Origin: Tubiluchus corallicola
Lineage: Eukaryota; Priapulida; Priapulimorpha; Priapulimorphida; Tubiluchidae
Direction of reading: 5' to 3'
Length of the DNA: 64,000 bases
NCBI GenBank assembly: GCA_030141605.1
Contig: JAQGDQ010000114.1
Span: 544,009 to 608,008, forward strand
The notes beneath the pieces are model-generated. The model worked only from the letters and a program-made list of their open reading frames with translations, made no database searches and was not told the DNA's origin. Position numbers and translations under genes: made by a program. Below, one piece after another: positions 21,138 to 34,800 of the stretch. Every line of letters begins with the position of its first letter. The stretch's first letter is position 1.

Positions 21138-21567
21138 GTACACCTATCCAGATCGGACATTTGCCGATATCGGACAGTCATAGTCTCATAGATGTGTGAA
21201 ACGCATGCGCACAGTCACTCCAGTCCATGGCATTTCGAGGATGGTGTTGACAAATCTCAAAATTAAAAACATCAACACTGTTCTCATGGTTTTATAAATA
21301 TAAATGTTTTCGTCCTTGAAGGGTGGCGAGTTTAACACAAAGTCTGTTCGTTTTTGTTTGGGTAACACTGGTAAACAGTCTAAATTTTATAATTTGCTAT
21401 TATTTTAATGAATAGTTAGTGGTATTATTTGCCTGTTTTGTTACGCTAATGTTTCTTGCCTGGTATGATCTGAAAACGCGCGACCTTTCAAGTGTGCTGA
21501 GGTCGTTGTATCTTTATTGTTAATTTAATTTAGATGGCCCTCATGAGCGCTGTTAATTTTAAGGTTG

Positions 21568-21685
21568 TGGATATTCCGATGATCGGAACCACGTTTCTGA
21601 ACGATATTGTTCCGATGATTTAAACCACTTTTCCGAAGGACATAATGTTCTGATGATCTGTACCACGTTTCCGAAGATGAATTAC
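21568..21685. repeat. Short minisatellite, about three degenerate units of 36-37 bp
   Basis: Units carry TTCCGATGATCGGAACCACG followed by TTTCTGAA, then two diverged versions. Related TTCCGATGATCGGAACAGT and TTCCGATCACTGGAACAGT words occur 2 kb away at about 23735-23795. Confidence 0.55.
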
Positions 21686-21926
21686 CTATAATCACGTCTG
21701 GAGTTAGATTGCCGTTCTAACATCAATCAACCAGCGCAGATCCACCTTGCAATGACCAATGACGTGCTTTTATTTAGTGTCTACTGTTAGGACCTGGGAT
21801 TGTTGAAGGCTTTACTCACATGCGTAGCCATATTTGCACTTTAAGCTTATACGAAATTGATTATTTTTGCTGTTTTCTTGCCATAAAAAGGCTTGTGCAG
21901 CTAAAATTCACTAACAGTAGTTAAGA

Positions 21927-22130
21927 ATGGTGAAGCGTTGTGCTTGCGCATGTGTAATGTGGATGTTCGCTGTCCAGAAAAACTAGGAGGAGTTCGACTT
22001 ATAAGTTTCCCCAATCCAAAAAAAGACTTAGACAAGTGTCACCATTGGGTCAGAGCATGCGGGAGGCCACATGAACAGCTCAACCCATTATTAATTGGTG
22101 CTGTCTGCTCAAAGAGAAGTTTTCTAATGT
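21927..22130 (+). pseudogene. Broken THAP-domain exon
   Basis: An ATG at 21927 opens MVKRCACAC, then the reading must change frame to continue CNVDVRCPEKLGGVRLISFP, a lysine-rich stretch and KCHHWVRACGRPHEQLN, followed by VCSKRSF. This is the order of a THAP C2CH zinc finger: the CxxxxC pair, the FP motif, the invariant W and the distal C-x2-H. Here the distal H is an arginine (CSKR) and there is a frameshift near 21945. THAP domains occur in transcription factors and P-element-type transposases. No following coding exon was recognised. Best read as a relic, though a sequencing error cannot be excluded. Confidence 0.5.
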
Positions 22131-22249
22131 TTATTATTACAATGTATTATTATTTACTATACTGGCTGCTTGTAGAATGTGTATTACTAAATCACGCCTT
22201 AATGCACTGCAACAAGATATTCCAGATACTGTATAGCAAAAAATAGGAT

Positions 22250-24339
22250 TTCGTTAGTTGAGTGCGACTGTCTGAGCATATAGTTAGTTAAAGTTAGCTA
22301 GCATAGTTAAATAGTTCAGCTGAGCTAACTTACTTAGTTTTTATTTAATTTATTCAGTTTTCGTATTTATGTTAGAATTAACTACAAGACACTAAAACAA
22401 TTTGTTGTTGGTGTAAAAAAAATTTTGCTTTACAACACAACATGTAAAGCAAATCTAACAAACTGTTTTATATTTGTTATTTTAGTACTTTGTTGTAACT
22501 TTTATTTTAGCTAGCTCTTGCATTGTAACTATGTTTGAAACTTCGCAATAAATCTTGATATACTGCACATATCCTTGCATATATAATAATTAAGTCCTCT
22601 TTGTAAGGATTTACTAGACAAGTTCTTATAGTTTGGCTTGTGGCTCAATGATGCATTTTCTGGAATTGCCGATAAATCACTTAAGATTAACACTTTCTCC
22701 ATGTTTTTCACGCTTCTTTATATACTATAGTGACTTGCAGAGAGCGAGTGTTTGTGAGAACGTGTGTTACGTGATCAAGGTGGGCAGGGCTAAACACCGC
22801 TTGCGATCTATCTATTAGCCAAAGTTTTCCAAATTTTCTGCTAGTGTTCCGAAAATTTAGTTTAAGTATAGCAGTATCTAAGAGAATAACTTGAAATACA
22901 AAAGAATGAAAAATGAAATGTTTTAACATGAAAATATCGCAGATGTAAGCACTAAACGCTCTCAAACTCAAATCCCGCTTAGGTCAACTTTCGGTGATTT
23001 CAGTTAAGCTTTGACATGCAGAGGGCCAAAAGGCGACTTTAAATGCTGATTCTGCTGCTTGTAGCAAAAATTGAGCCAGACTGGGCTGCCAGTGTTACTG
23101 TCGGTGGCTTGCCTGACGTCTGAAAAACAAACGACTATGATACAGTATAAAAGAATACTGCTGGCTAAGGGTGTTTTTGACGTCACAGAAAGCAAGTTTT
23201 AAGCAAGTGTGACTCAATAGTTTTTCATGAAATCATATTTGCGTAATAGAGCAAAAAATTTTCTTTCAGATGCAAATAAGCATTTTAAAGTAGATCACTT
23301 CAGTTAAAGTTAACTTCAAAACTTTGTGACAACTAAATTTCAGGAAACTCTGTAAAAACTGTGACTCCGCCTCAGTATTCTTTGATTATAAAGCAGTAAG
23401 AACTAATAATAGTCCCAAATTTGATATCGGTTGAAAGATCATTTCTAGTCTATAAGGACATGTACATTCAAATTTCAAATGTTTTCACACCAGACTATTT
23501 TAATTAAGTTTTAAAAAATCTAAACCCATTGTACAAAAATGCCTAAATGATTTATTTAATTGTGTGTACATACGTTCATTGCCCGGAATAGGGATGTTGT
23601 GCTACACATTTTCTGTTGGCTGTTTTTTCAGTTAAAACTCTAAAAGGGGTTCATAGCACCTCCGATGCCAGTACCAGTTCTGGTGGGAGTTAATTCGAGC
23701 ACAGCGTATGATGATTGGAACTTGTGCACAGCACAAGTCGGGGTTCCGATGATCGGAACAGTATCTCACAAATTCAGGATTCCGATCACTGGAACAGTAT
23801 TCACTTCCTAACTCTAATAAGTAGTGTTTGTCATGATAATTACTTTTTGTAAATTTGGTAGGCATAAATTGTTTTTTATTTGTGTAACTGCAATACCATA
23901 TTATTGTTTGTTCCTGCAGCTTTTTATTACTTATACAGTATTTTTAATTTTTTCTAAAATACACTATACATTATACATTGTGAATAGATTAATTTACTTT
24001 ATGCTGTTATTCAAATATTTTTTGTACTCATTATAAGTTTAAGTTTGGCAAGAAAATGTACCTAGGCATTCATTTGGGCCTGGGATATTTGTTTGGCGTG
24101 CTTTTAGTTTTACAGTACTAGTTATTTTATGTTATATTTCACCTTCTTTTGATCCAGGCTAGATGCAGCTTGTAAATCGTGTAATTCTGTGTACCTTGTG
24201 TCTGTGTATTGCTACATTATTGTAGCCTAATTGGGTCACCTGTAAAAATCTATTAATGTATTAGCAGCTGTGTTTTAAGAAGCCATTAGCAAGAAAAAAC
24301 GTTCGTATTTGTGTATTTCCTAAATGCCTACTTGATCCT
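22250..24339. other. Spacer between the THAP relic and pogo-like copy B
   Basis: AT-rich intergenic DNA with short frames on both strands and no recognisable similarity. A GTTAG-rich stretch at 22255-22345 repeats TAGTTAAAGTTAGCTAG-like words. Confidence 0.35.
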
Positions 24340-25201
24340 TCATAGTGGCAATTGTCACATGCCGAGCGGTTTGTTAGGCTCACATTTACCCAATTGACTC
24401 AAACATCGCCACTTTTATTCAAATGTATACTAAAACTACTGGCAATTGACTCAAATAACGCCATGTAATTGACTCAATATTTTTGCTTCATTTGCTTTAT
24501 TATAAGAGAAAATTATTTTATATTTTATGTGTGCGACCAAAGAGCTTTTTACCATGTTTATGTCATCTGTGCTTCACTTTTGTGCACTATAATGTACGTA
24601 GAAAAAATATAATGTATGTTTATCACCTGCTGTATCGCAGCGCTTTTGCTTAGAATCTGTCATCCACTTGTCCACTGCATTTAGCCACATTGTCTCTGGA
24701 AGCTAAACAGTAATCATTGCCCAGCGATTTGCTTTTGAAACTCTCCTTGCTTTTCACTGGGGAAACATGTTCACCACCAACTGCATCTCAAGCACATCAG
24801 GCGCTTGTTTTCCGTGAATATGTGCAGCATACAGCAATAGATTTTCAACTCTTAATTGGTATTAGAACTTTATGAACCAACTTCTTCATGAAGAAATAAA
24901 ACAACCGACCTTGAATTAAAGTTTGTAATTTTTAGTGTAAATAAATAGAGTTGTGCAATTTCTTTTATTTTTTTAATTCATTTCTATAAGTTAGTACCAT
25001 TCTTAAATAATTGCACATAGGAATTTTAGCATAACTCATTTCCAAAATACGTTTAAAGCTTTTGCAGTGCCTACTAAACTGATGAATGATGACTCATTCT
25101 TCTGTCCTAGTAGTACCACAATTGGCAGTTAATAGATTCAGTTGGTTAAACAGGTCAAAACACATTCGTCCAAAAGTGAATCTAATAAATGGCACCTACT
25201 C
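24340..25201 (+). mobile_element. Pogo-like DNA transposon, copy B (old, about 0.86 kb)
   Basis: Same family as copies A, C and D. It has shared blocks CCAATTGACTCAAAC, GTAATTGACTCAATATTTTT, CTTCACTTTTGTGCACTATA and, near 24820, the transposase-derived GAATATGTGCAGCATAC stretch found in copy C. It ends near GAATCTAATAAATGGCACC, the degraded inverted terminus. More diverged than C and D, hence older. It lies about 660 bp upstream of the DPYD start codon. Confidence 0.6.
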
Positions 25202-25858
25202 TATTATTTGTACTTAACTATCCATGAAGCAATGTATAAATTATCGCATGTGCACTGTTGCTGCATTAGTAGGCCTAGGGTTCCCAACTCTTGGTGAAGT
25301 CTTTCTTGAATAGAGCTGCCGAGTTCACTGTTATTTAAGCAGCATGCCCTGAAATATATGGGTATCTGGGCTGTGGCTGCAATATAAAATTCATAGTGTT
25401 AATTTGTCATAAGTTTGTCAATTTGTCAATAGTCATAAGTTTATGAAAACTAAATAACAGTTTTCTATTTGGATAAGAAACATGTCTTTTTGAAAGATTT
25501 CACTATCCAGGAAGCCTTAAACCTTTTACGAGATTGGCAAATGTATTCCTGGTCAACTTAGGCAAATCCAGGACAGTTGGGAATCCTGTGCATTAGTGGT
25601 AGGCCTAAATGTTGTTAATTTATTTGAGTCGTGTTGCTTTATATTGTTAAAGTGCTTGAAAGACACCTGTTGTTTTCCATAACTTGTTTTGCTGCTTCTA
25701 TCTCTACTCACCAAGTGTAGGCTACTATAGGATTTCTTTTTCTGGGCTGTGACTGCTGTATTTATTCTATTGTTAATGATATTTTTTCTGTTTTTTTAGC
25801 AAAAATGCTTGTGTAAGCGGCCTGTTTTTGGATCCGATTTCACTAACAAGTTAGCTTG
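25202..25858. other. Upstream region of DPYD
   Basis: Presumed promoter and 5' UTR of DPYD. No TATA box or CpG cluster clearly stands out. Confidence 0.3.
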
Positions 25859-28800
25859 ATGGCACTGAGCAGGGACATTGAGGATGTTGAGGTAGGGTCA
25901 TTTTTGTGATTTCAAGAATCATAGTTTCTAGGCTATCCTACTGGCTCTGGTGAGCATTGGATAGGTTTATATTTTTAGTAATATACATTATACTCTTGTC
26001 AGTAAATTGTACTAGTTAGTGAAGTCATTATTATTTAGTATGACCTCTGAAGACGATGAACTGCCTTGATTCTTCAACCACATCTCCACTCTGTCAACCT
26101 CACACTAGGATGTGAGCCACCATCCAGTCTGCTACATCCCTTCTTTGAACAGTTCCCTTCCCTAAGGCTGACCATTTTCTCTGTTGCCTCTGTTTTCGCT
26201 TTCTTTTTCCTGCGGTTTCCAGCCGATGGTACCTTTCAACAACATTGTTTGCATTCCATTGGCATGAACTTTGATCAGTTTACGTTTTCGAAATTACTAC
26301 TTCAGAATATACTGGCGTTGAATCCAAAAATCAGGAAACATGCGCTGATTCTTCCAAGTTTTCAAACTAAAACTGAAAAGAAGAATTGGAAGCGAAACTG
26401 CACCAGTTGTGTAAGTTGTATTACTAACGAAATTGTGTAACACTTAAATACAGAATCGTGCTTTGTCCTTTTTTTGAAAAATCATAACGTGTGCTGGTCA
26501 ATCACTATTAACTAAGTATCAGTAAGTTCTGCCAAATATTGTTAACAGTATATTGAAACTCCTTTCATTAGCGGAGCTGTACAGCTATAATTTACTACAA
26601 ATGTTTGTGTAATGACTAAATTAGTACTATTTCAGCTATGTGATTGCACATTAGTTTTCTACTCTTTGCGTGCAATTGCTAGCACTTTAATTTTTAGAAA
26701 GGTAATATATAAGTGATATCTCTAAGGTTTTAGTTGGTGGTAAATATGTACATGTGTTGTGAATTTGTGTAACTGCGTCTATTGCATTTTTAGCATTACT
26801 TTAAATATTTTTTGAAGAACACTGTAGGCAAATACAAGAATTTTGATGATATCAAGCACACCACTCTGAGTGAAAGAGGAGCACTGAAAGAAGCTGCAAG
26901 GTAGTGAATTAATTAATTATTGTCAAGAATTTTTTATTATAGTTAATGAAGTTGCCATCATAATTGGTGCTTATGATGTAATTTGTTGAACAAAATTAGA
27001 CAAATGGCAAATATTTTTATGCAGTTTTGATGACAGCAACAATTCTGCATATACGCTTCTACAAATAATATGTATATGCAATTGTGGCCGATAGCTTATT
27101 GGTTGTAAATTAGCATCAACTGTAGCTTTTTTAATCATAAAAACATTTCTCTGTATGTGAAGTTCTGGTATAGTTAAAACAGTTTTTTGTATGTTTATAC
27201 CATATTATATCGAAAGTGTGTGTTAAGCTCATATTACATAAAATTAAGCTTCACAAATAAATAAATCCAGTTGATATGCAAACTTTGATTCTCAAGATAC
27301 TTGATGCAACTACGTTCCAGATCTGAATGAAATCATAGGCAAAGATTTCAGATCTGTAAGATTTTAGATTTTACAGCTTTTTAGTTCTACACTGGGATGC
27401 TATTTAAAATAATTATTGCTTTTTGTAGATGCTTGAAATGTGCAGATGCACCATGTCAAAAGGGTTGCCCGACCCAACTTGACATCAAAATGTTTATTCA
27501 GCAAATTTCGAACAAGGTGAGTTAAAGTATAGGTAACTTGTGCCATAGATGTTCAGTGTTTTCGTAAACAAAAGATTCATAGTTCACATGACATCGAATG
27601 GTTTCTTTTCATTGGAGTGATAGGAGTAGCTGGGCAGTCACATCATACACTTAACAACTGAACTTACCAATGTCAAGCCTGGTCAATAAATGGATGGTTG
27701 ACTGCCTTGAAAAGTGCTTCCGAGCTATTTATCTTGAGGGGAATTTGTATGCATCCAGGCAAGGTTATTAAGGCACTTTTACTGGTTCAGTGTTTCATCT
27801 TAGAGGATTATTCTTGATGATGTTGATGAGGTTCCAGTTCTATGACAGCCATCACATAAAATACTGCATTCATAAGTGTATACATACAGATATTTAAACT
27901 GTAAGGAGATATGTAGGATTCGTTATACTGCTCTTTCAATAAGATTTTTCAGTGACTATGGAATTTTATGGTGGGATAACCTTCCTTATGCTCGTTTTCT
28001 TTTTGCAAAGGAAGACCACTCTGCTTGTACAAAGTGATTATTTGAAGATTAATTTCTGCAAATTCGACGTACACAAATATTTTATCAATGCTTTACAATA
28101 TTTGCAAATTGTGAGTGCACGCTGTATACAGTGTGCTGTGAAGTCCTATGGAAGTCTAAGCTGCTTCAGTACAATTAAGTTATCATTGTCAAATGCAGGA
28201 CAGTTCAATGTTTTGAATTTTATGTGAAATGGTTTGAAGGTTTCTAAATTTATCTAACTATGTTTACACGAGTACTTTTTGCAGAACTATTATGGAGCAG
28301 CAAAGACCATTTTTTCTGATAATCCATTAGGTTTGTCTTGTGGCATGGTGTGTCCTACAAGTGATTTATGTGTTGGAAACTGTAATTTGTATGCTTGTGA
28401 AGAGGGTCCGATAAATATTGGTGGCTTGCAACAGTTTGCCACAACAGTAAGTATGCATAAGAGTGTAATAAAACATTTAGACAACCACTATAACTATTTA
28501 ACTGATGCAGCTGTGTTTGAGATCATAAATGAGCAATTCATTAGATCAAAATGGTGGTTCTATGATTCTGCGCTCACATTTTGAAGTGATCGCACTCAAA
28601 CATAAAAATTTTGTTTGAATAGTTTCAGTTGGCTTTGATACTTCCTGTATTATACCTTCAATTTTCTGGCATTTCCAGTATATTTTAATAGTGGAGTTCT
28701 TAGTGTAATATAATTTTTAGCACACAATCATATGATGCAAATCAAATCATGCTAACTACTGTCCAGAATAATGTGATCTAATTCTAACACATTTCATCAC

Positions 28801-31800
28801 TAGTCGAATTTGCTTGACGTGTATCATTTGTTTGAGGTGTATTTATGTGACAACATGTCACTTTTTCTCTGTAAGTTCTTCATGCAGAATTCCACCCATT
28901 TGAAAGACATTTTTCAAAGTTTTTTTTCATTTTTCAGCCACAATTTTTCATTTTTCAGGTTTTCAAAGCCATGAAAGTTCCTCAAATTAGGGATCCATCG
29001 GTGCCGCCGCTAGACGAGCTTCCTGAAAGTTATCAAGCTAGAATAGCATTTATAGGATGTGGACCTGCATCTATTAGTTGTGCAACATTTCTTGCTCGAC
29101 TTGGTTATTCAAATCTCACCATCTTCGAAAAAGAAAATTACATTGGCGGATTGAGGTACTTGCCTTCCCTAATTACTGCTAGCACATTACCTTGAACCAT
29201 CTTATGATATGTATATATTACAGGCAACGTGTGAAATCAGGTATTTTATAGAATGTCGAAGCTAGGTAAAAAACCAGGTAAAGTCGCTAAAGTAATTTCT
29301 GCCACACTTTTCCTAGACATTATAATTAATGCAAAAGTTTATCTAGGCAAAGTGTGTAATTCTTTGATTTTGAATATACTTTTCCTAGGCATTTTGTAAA
29401 ATGCTGATTAAGGCATAGTTAATCTAAAAATAAAACAAGTATTCAATTGTTCTGATATAATTTTTCTAGGCATTTTATATAATGCCAATTTTGTTTTAGA
29501 GCATGTACGAATTTTTGTTCAGTCGGTTGGTCAGCAGATAGATAAATGGGCAGGTAGATAGATTGATGGATAGATAGATAGGTAGATAGACAGGCATACA
29601 ACATGCAAAATTATATTTACGCAAGGTCTAAACTTAATGAATCAGTGTATAGCATTAAGAACATTCTTACATACAAACAAGTTGATTAAAAAATTGTTTG
29701 TAAGAACTTTAATGAATCTAGCACCAGGCTTACTTGGTGTGGAAAGTGATCCATCTGATTGAGCAGCATGTCAGAGATGGTGACATTGCACCCACCACCA
29801 ATAAAGCAATTTTCTCTCACTCAGTAAATTACTTGAATTATGTGCTTAGTTTAGTACTTTAGCTAAGTTGTTTTATGTATTTCATACAATACCTAAATAA
29901 TGTACAAAATAGTTAGGAGAAATTCAATTCAGTGTTTATTTTACACATTGCCAAAGTCACTTTACACATTTTATATAAATCCTAGTTTTTGTACAAAACA
30001 TCTAGGAGAAGTGTGAAAGAGTCGCAGCAAAAACATTTATTTCAGACTTTGCCTGAAATGCGTAGGAATTTTATAAAATGTCTAAATTTTACACATTGCC
30101 TGTAACAGATAAATTTTACTGCTGTGTTTGCCAAAAATTCTGAGCGTTATATTAATCTACTGGCGGTTTCTTAATACTTTTGTGGAGCTTTATTCTAATG
30201 TACTCTTTAGCATTTGCAATTGCTTCTTGCCATATGTTGCTACTGAATTATTTAAAATGCAGTGTCATTGTGGGTGCCAGAAACCATGAATAAATTAAGT
30301 TACAGAAATCAATGTGATTCAATTGCTAATTTTGATAGCCACACTTTGCAATAGAATTTAATACTTTGCATTTAACACGAGAAAAATAATCACAGTAAGA
30401 CAAATAAATTTTTCTGTTTTAGTTCATCTGAAATTCCACAGTATCGTCTGCCATACGATGTGGTTGACTTTGAAGTTGACATGCTGCGCGACCTTGGAGT
30501 TACAGTAATGAAATTTGTTTTATTCTTCCAGATTTTATTATTAGTATTGGCTATTTGCACACAAAAACTGTTCACTGTTTCTTTACTTTTGGACACGAAG
30601 AAATTGAATTCATGCTCTTTGTTAATTTTATTAATTTGTTTCAAAAGTTGAATTTTTTTCGGCATAAGGAAATAAATTTAAAGTTACATTTCACTTAAAT
30701 TTTTGAATTATACATAACGATGTTTCAGATTACCACTGTTTCAGATTGAACTTGGCAAGAAGTTTGGTAGTAATGGCTTTAACCTGCTTTCTTTAAAGGA
30801 AAGATACGAAGCTGTATTTATTGGAATAGGTAAGAAAAGCAGTTTTTTAAGGACAACATATTTTATAGATTTTTGTCTTTTTTGTAAATATATACTTATG
30901 AGTTTTTTCTTTCACTTCAGTATATTATGCATATCATTCAACAAATTCATATAAAAGATTTTGTTAAACCTTTGCCATTTTTGTGCAGCTCTGCAACTGG
31001 CCTTGATTGGTTATGTGTAATTGTAGGTCTACATATTACTGTGCTTGTGTACTAAAAATTATTTCACTGCTGCTTTTAGGTCTTCCTCAACCAAAGGTAA
31101 TTCCTCTTTTTGAGGGACTGTCTGAGAAATCTGGATTTTACACATCAAAATCATTTCTTCCTCATGTTTCATCAGCCAGTAAACCAGGTGAAAAATGGCA
31201 GTTTTATGTTTTATTTCACCCAACAGTTTCTCTCGTAAACAATTTATTGTGGCATAATTCTAGTAATTTCCAAGATTTTATGCTGTTTCTCTTTAAATAT
31301 AGTTAAATGCTCATGTTTTGTCTACAGTCTACGCTATGCGTATAGTGTCTCAAAACGAAAATGGTGATGATGGTGTTTGTTTGTTGTTAGTTTGGTTGGA
31401 AATTCTCAGGCTACTTTGTACCACATTTGCATTTGCATCTGTAGACCTACAAAGTTAACTTACATTTAAAAAAAAAACTACAGATTAGAATTTGCAATCA
31501 TAACTTTACTCATAATTGTAATCAAAAGAATCCAGGCTTTCCTGGCGAAACCTAAATCGAAATAGTTTCCTTCAATTTTAGACTATGAATATTACAAAAT
31601 TTTAGGTTAATTTGATGAGAGAAAATACACAAAACACTCGCCAAAGCCTACTATTTAACCCTCTTTTGTTGCTGAAGTGCATAAGAATATAAGAATAAGT
31701 TTAGGAGCATAAGAATACCATTCGAGCAAGAGGTTATAAAGATATTTTAACACGTTTTCAGTGTAGTTGCAATAAAACATTACGAGTATGGAGTTACACT

Positions 31801-34800
31801 ACACACTATATTGTTACCAGTGAACAGTAGAAGCTTGACCTTTGTCAGTGTTAATCAGCTTCAAGTTTGCACACAAGATGTATCTTATAACACTAGTTTT
31901 TACCGTACTCAAATCGAAATAGTTTGCAGTAATCGAATTAAATTCGAAATAAAATTTTATTTCAATTGATTGCAAACATGAGCTCTGCTACAAATATGAG
32001 CTCAACAACAGGAGAAGTTAGAAGTAGGCTTACAATGGAGATGACATTTCATAATTGAAAGCATATTATTGTTGTGTCGCAGGTTGTATTGTGTTAATGT
32101 TGTGACATTGATCACTAGTCTCAGTAGACTAGACGGCAGTGCAAGAAACAGTTAATGAAGCTTGTAACATTTTTATCGTGTTTTTGCATTTTTTAGCTTT
32201 ACTGATTTGTTATCTCAATATTACGCCTAACAGCTTTATCACTAACTGAGGATTATTAGCGAAGCTCACTATTTTTAAGAGACTCTCTCTTTCTGCACTC
32301 TATTTGCTTCTTACTTCCGATGTTTATGATTAAAATATGTTACTAGGAATGTGTTCGTGCAAATCTACCCTGCCGACATTAAGTGGCAATGTCGTAGTGT
32401 TGGGTGCTGGAGATACAGCGTTTGATTGTGCTACGTCAGCTCTTCGCTGTGGAGCAAAAAGGGTTTACGTTGTATTTCGCCGAGGATTCACAAACATCAG
32501 AGCAGTTCCAGAAGAGGTAAAAAATACTAAAAATCTCATTTGAGCGTACTGAAGGTGATCTCCAAGCGCAAAGTTTTCGGTCCAATTGAATTTACCAATA
32601 GCTTCTATCACAATTATCATCAGTGGTGTGGCATTTTATTGTAGGGATTAAAATTACTCCAAAATGTGGTAGCTTTACAAATTATAACTACTTAAAATTC
32701 TTTGTAATTAGATGAGGAAGTGATGAAGATACATTCTAGATTTTTTGATGAATCTGCCAAAATGTTCAATTAATGTAAACAAATTAAATGCTGAGGTAGT
32801 ACTAAGATCTTCTAAGTGTTCAAGCAAATGTTTAGGAGTCATCTGGCTGAACTATTTTTGAAGCAACTCCAAGAAAACACTTGCTATTCCCTTTTTGTAC
32901 CTGAAATGCTCTACTTACTCCATTAATTACTCAGCTCAGTCTCATATAGAATGAACACAAGATAAGAAACGGGCAACTAAAAAATTTAGAGAAGACATTT
33001 AAAATTAGATTGCTAAAAGTGTAAGAATATGCCACCTGTTAGTAATTGTGTTTGTCCTAACAGCAGGGTGAAACAAATATTATGTCTCGTCTAAGTGACA
33101 AGTTTGGTTTAATAGACCTGTGTATAAAAAATATTAGCAAAAGTTTACTGAACCTAATTTTTTGTTATAGCCTTTGATGCAAATTTTGTCCATTTTGTGT
33201 ATATGGTACTTTTATTTTTTTAGATGGAATTGGCTAAGGAAGAACGTTGTGAATTTTTGCCATTTATGGTTCCTCATAAGGTTTGGTGGCTTTTTACTGG
33301 TGGTTGATTTTTGTGGCTGATAAAGATAAAAATGATTTTACGAATTGTTGTGCCATCAATAGTTCCAGTTTTCCTAACTGATTGCCAGATTATACCTTAT
33401 TAATACGTGCACACATATATAAAATGCTGTCTTTCTCATTTGCAATGGCTTGGACATAATTATAAGCATTGAGAATGATACTTGCCGTGAACTGATATGG
33501 ATAGGTTGCTTTTCAGCGTATTGTTGTTCACAGTAAACTCAACTAGTAGAGAGCTTGTCATTTAATTTTATTAGAGTTTAATTAACATTTGTTTAGCATG
33601 TGAATTTAGCTTGCTTATCATTTATCTTCATTGGCTGCATAATAAGCGAGTATAAATCTACATAGACAAGCATGAAAACAAATTTAGATAACAGATTTAA
33701 AATTACATTATTACAAACCTAAACTGTATAGTAGATATGCTAAGAATAGGCATAAATTTAAGATTATATGTATGTGACAAGTTATGGCAACTACTGCTTG
33801 GCAATTCCATTTTATTTTGTGGTCTTGGATCAAACGCTGGTTTACCCTTGAGAACTGCTAATAGTAAAATTGCTTGAAAGGTAAGTTTTCAGGCAGTTGC
33901 AAAAGATCTACAAATTTTGAGTGTTGTGTCCAAGTAATAGGGAACCTAAAATTTTTGTTTGACATAAGGCTATTATACATTTCGAAAATTCTAAATAATA
34001 CAATATAAAAGCAACCGTCAATATTCATTTTAATATTAGGTGAAATTCAGTGTTAATTATTGAAAAATGCAGAAAATTATAGTTGGAAATTTCTCACTTG
34101 TGTTTCATATCATCACAGAAAGTATTTTAAAATGTATTGAAATAGCTACAAGTCAGTTAGGGTTATGCATGGAACAGTGTTTGTTATATTTACTTAAAAT
34201 TTTGGTTTGTACTCATAAAATGAAATATTTGAAAACAAAATTATGCATTATTAGTTTAACCTTCCTTTTATAATACGCATCTCACAAAAATAATCTTTCT
34301 AAATCAGGTGATTCAAAAAGATGGTTGCATCGCTGGCATGGAATTTATCAAAAACGAACAGAATGACGATGGGAGTTGGGCTCCAGATCCGGAGCAGACC
34401 ATCCGTCTAAAAGTTAACTATGTTATCTCTGCATTCGGTTCGGGCTTGGATGATGACAACGGTAAATTTCAAATTTTCATGTACTTTTACATCTTTATGC
34501 TTTTGGTGGTTAAGTTGCTTTATTATCTCACAGTTTTTTAACAAAATGATTATTGTATACAGCTGCTTTTCTGATTTAGTATTGTGGTTTTGCTACAGTC
34601 CAAAAACACCTTGGTACCAAACCTTTTTATATGAATTTGTAGTTGTTTGCTTGTTTTTATTACAAATCTAAATTATTCGTTCAACTTGTGAACGTGTATA
34701 CTAAATAAGTTTGTTTGTAGTTATTAAAGGATTGGAGCCTGTTAAAATCAATGAATGGAATCTTCCTGTTGTTAATCACATGACAATGGAAACAAGTGAA

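Noticed and set aside
26066-26440. Long frame that would extend DPYD exon 2 upstream by about 80 codons
   Set aside because: Only the part from 26306 resembles DPYD. A good acceptor lies at 26304-26305, and an 11-codon exon 1 at 25859 joins it in phase, matching the short first exon of the family.
28279-28584. Read-through of DPYD exon 5 past 28446
   Set aside because: The sequence after the GTAAGT donor loses similarity and the next exon (28959) continues the protein in phase.
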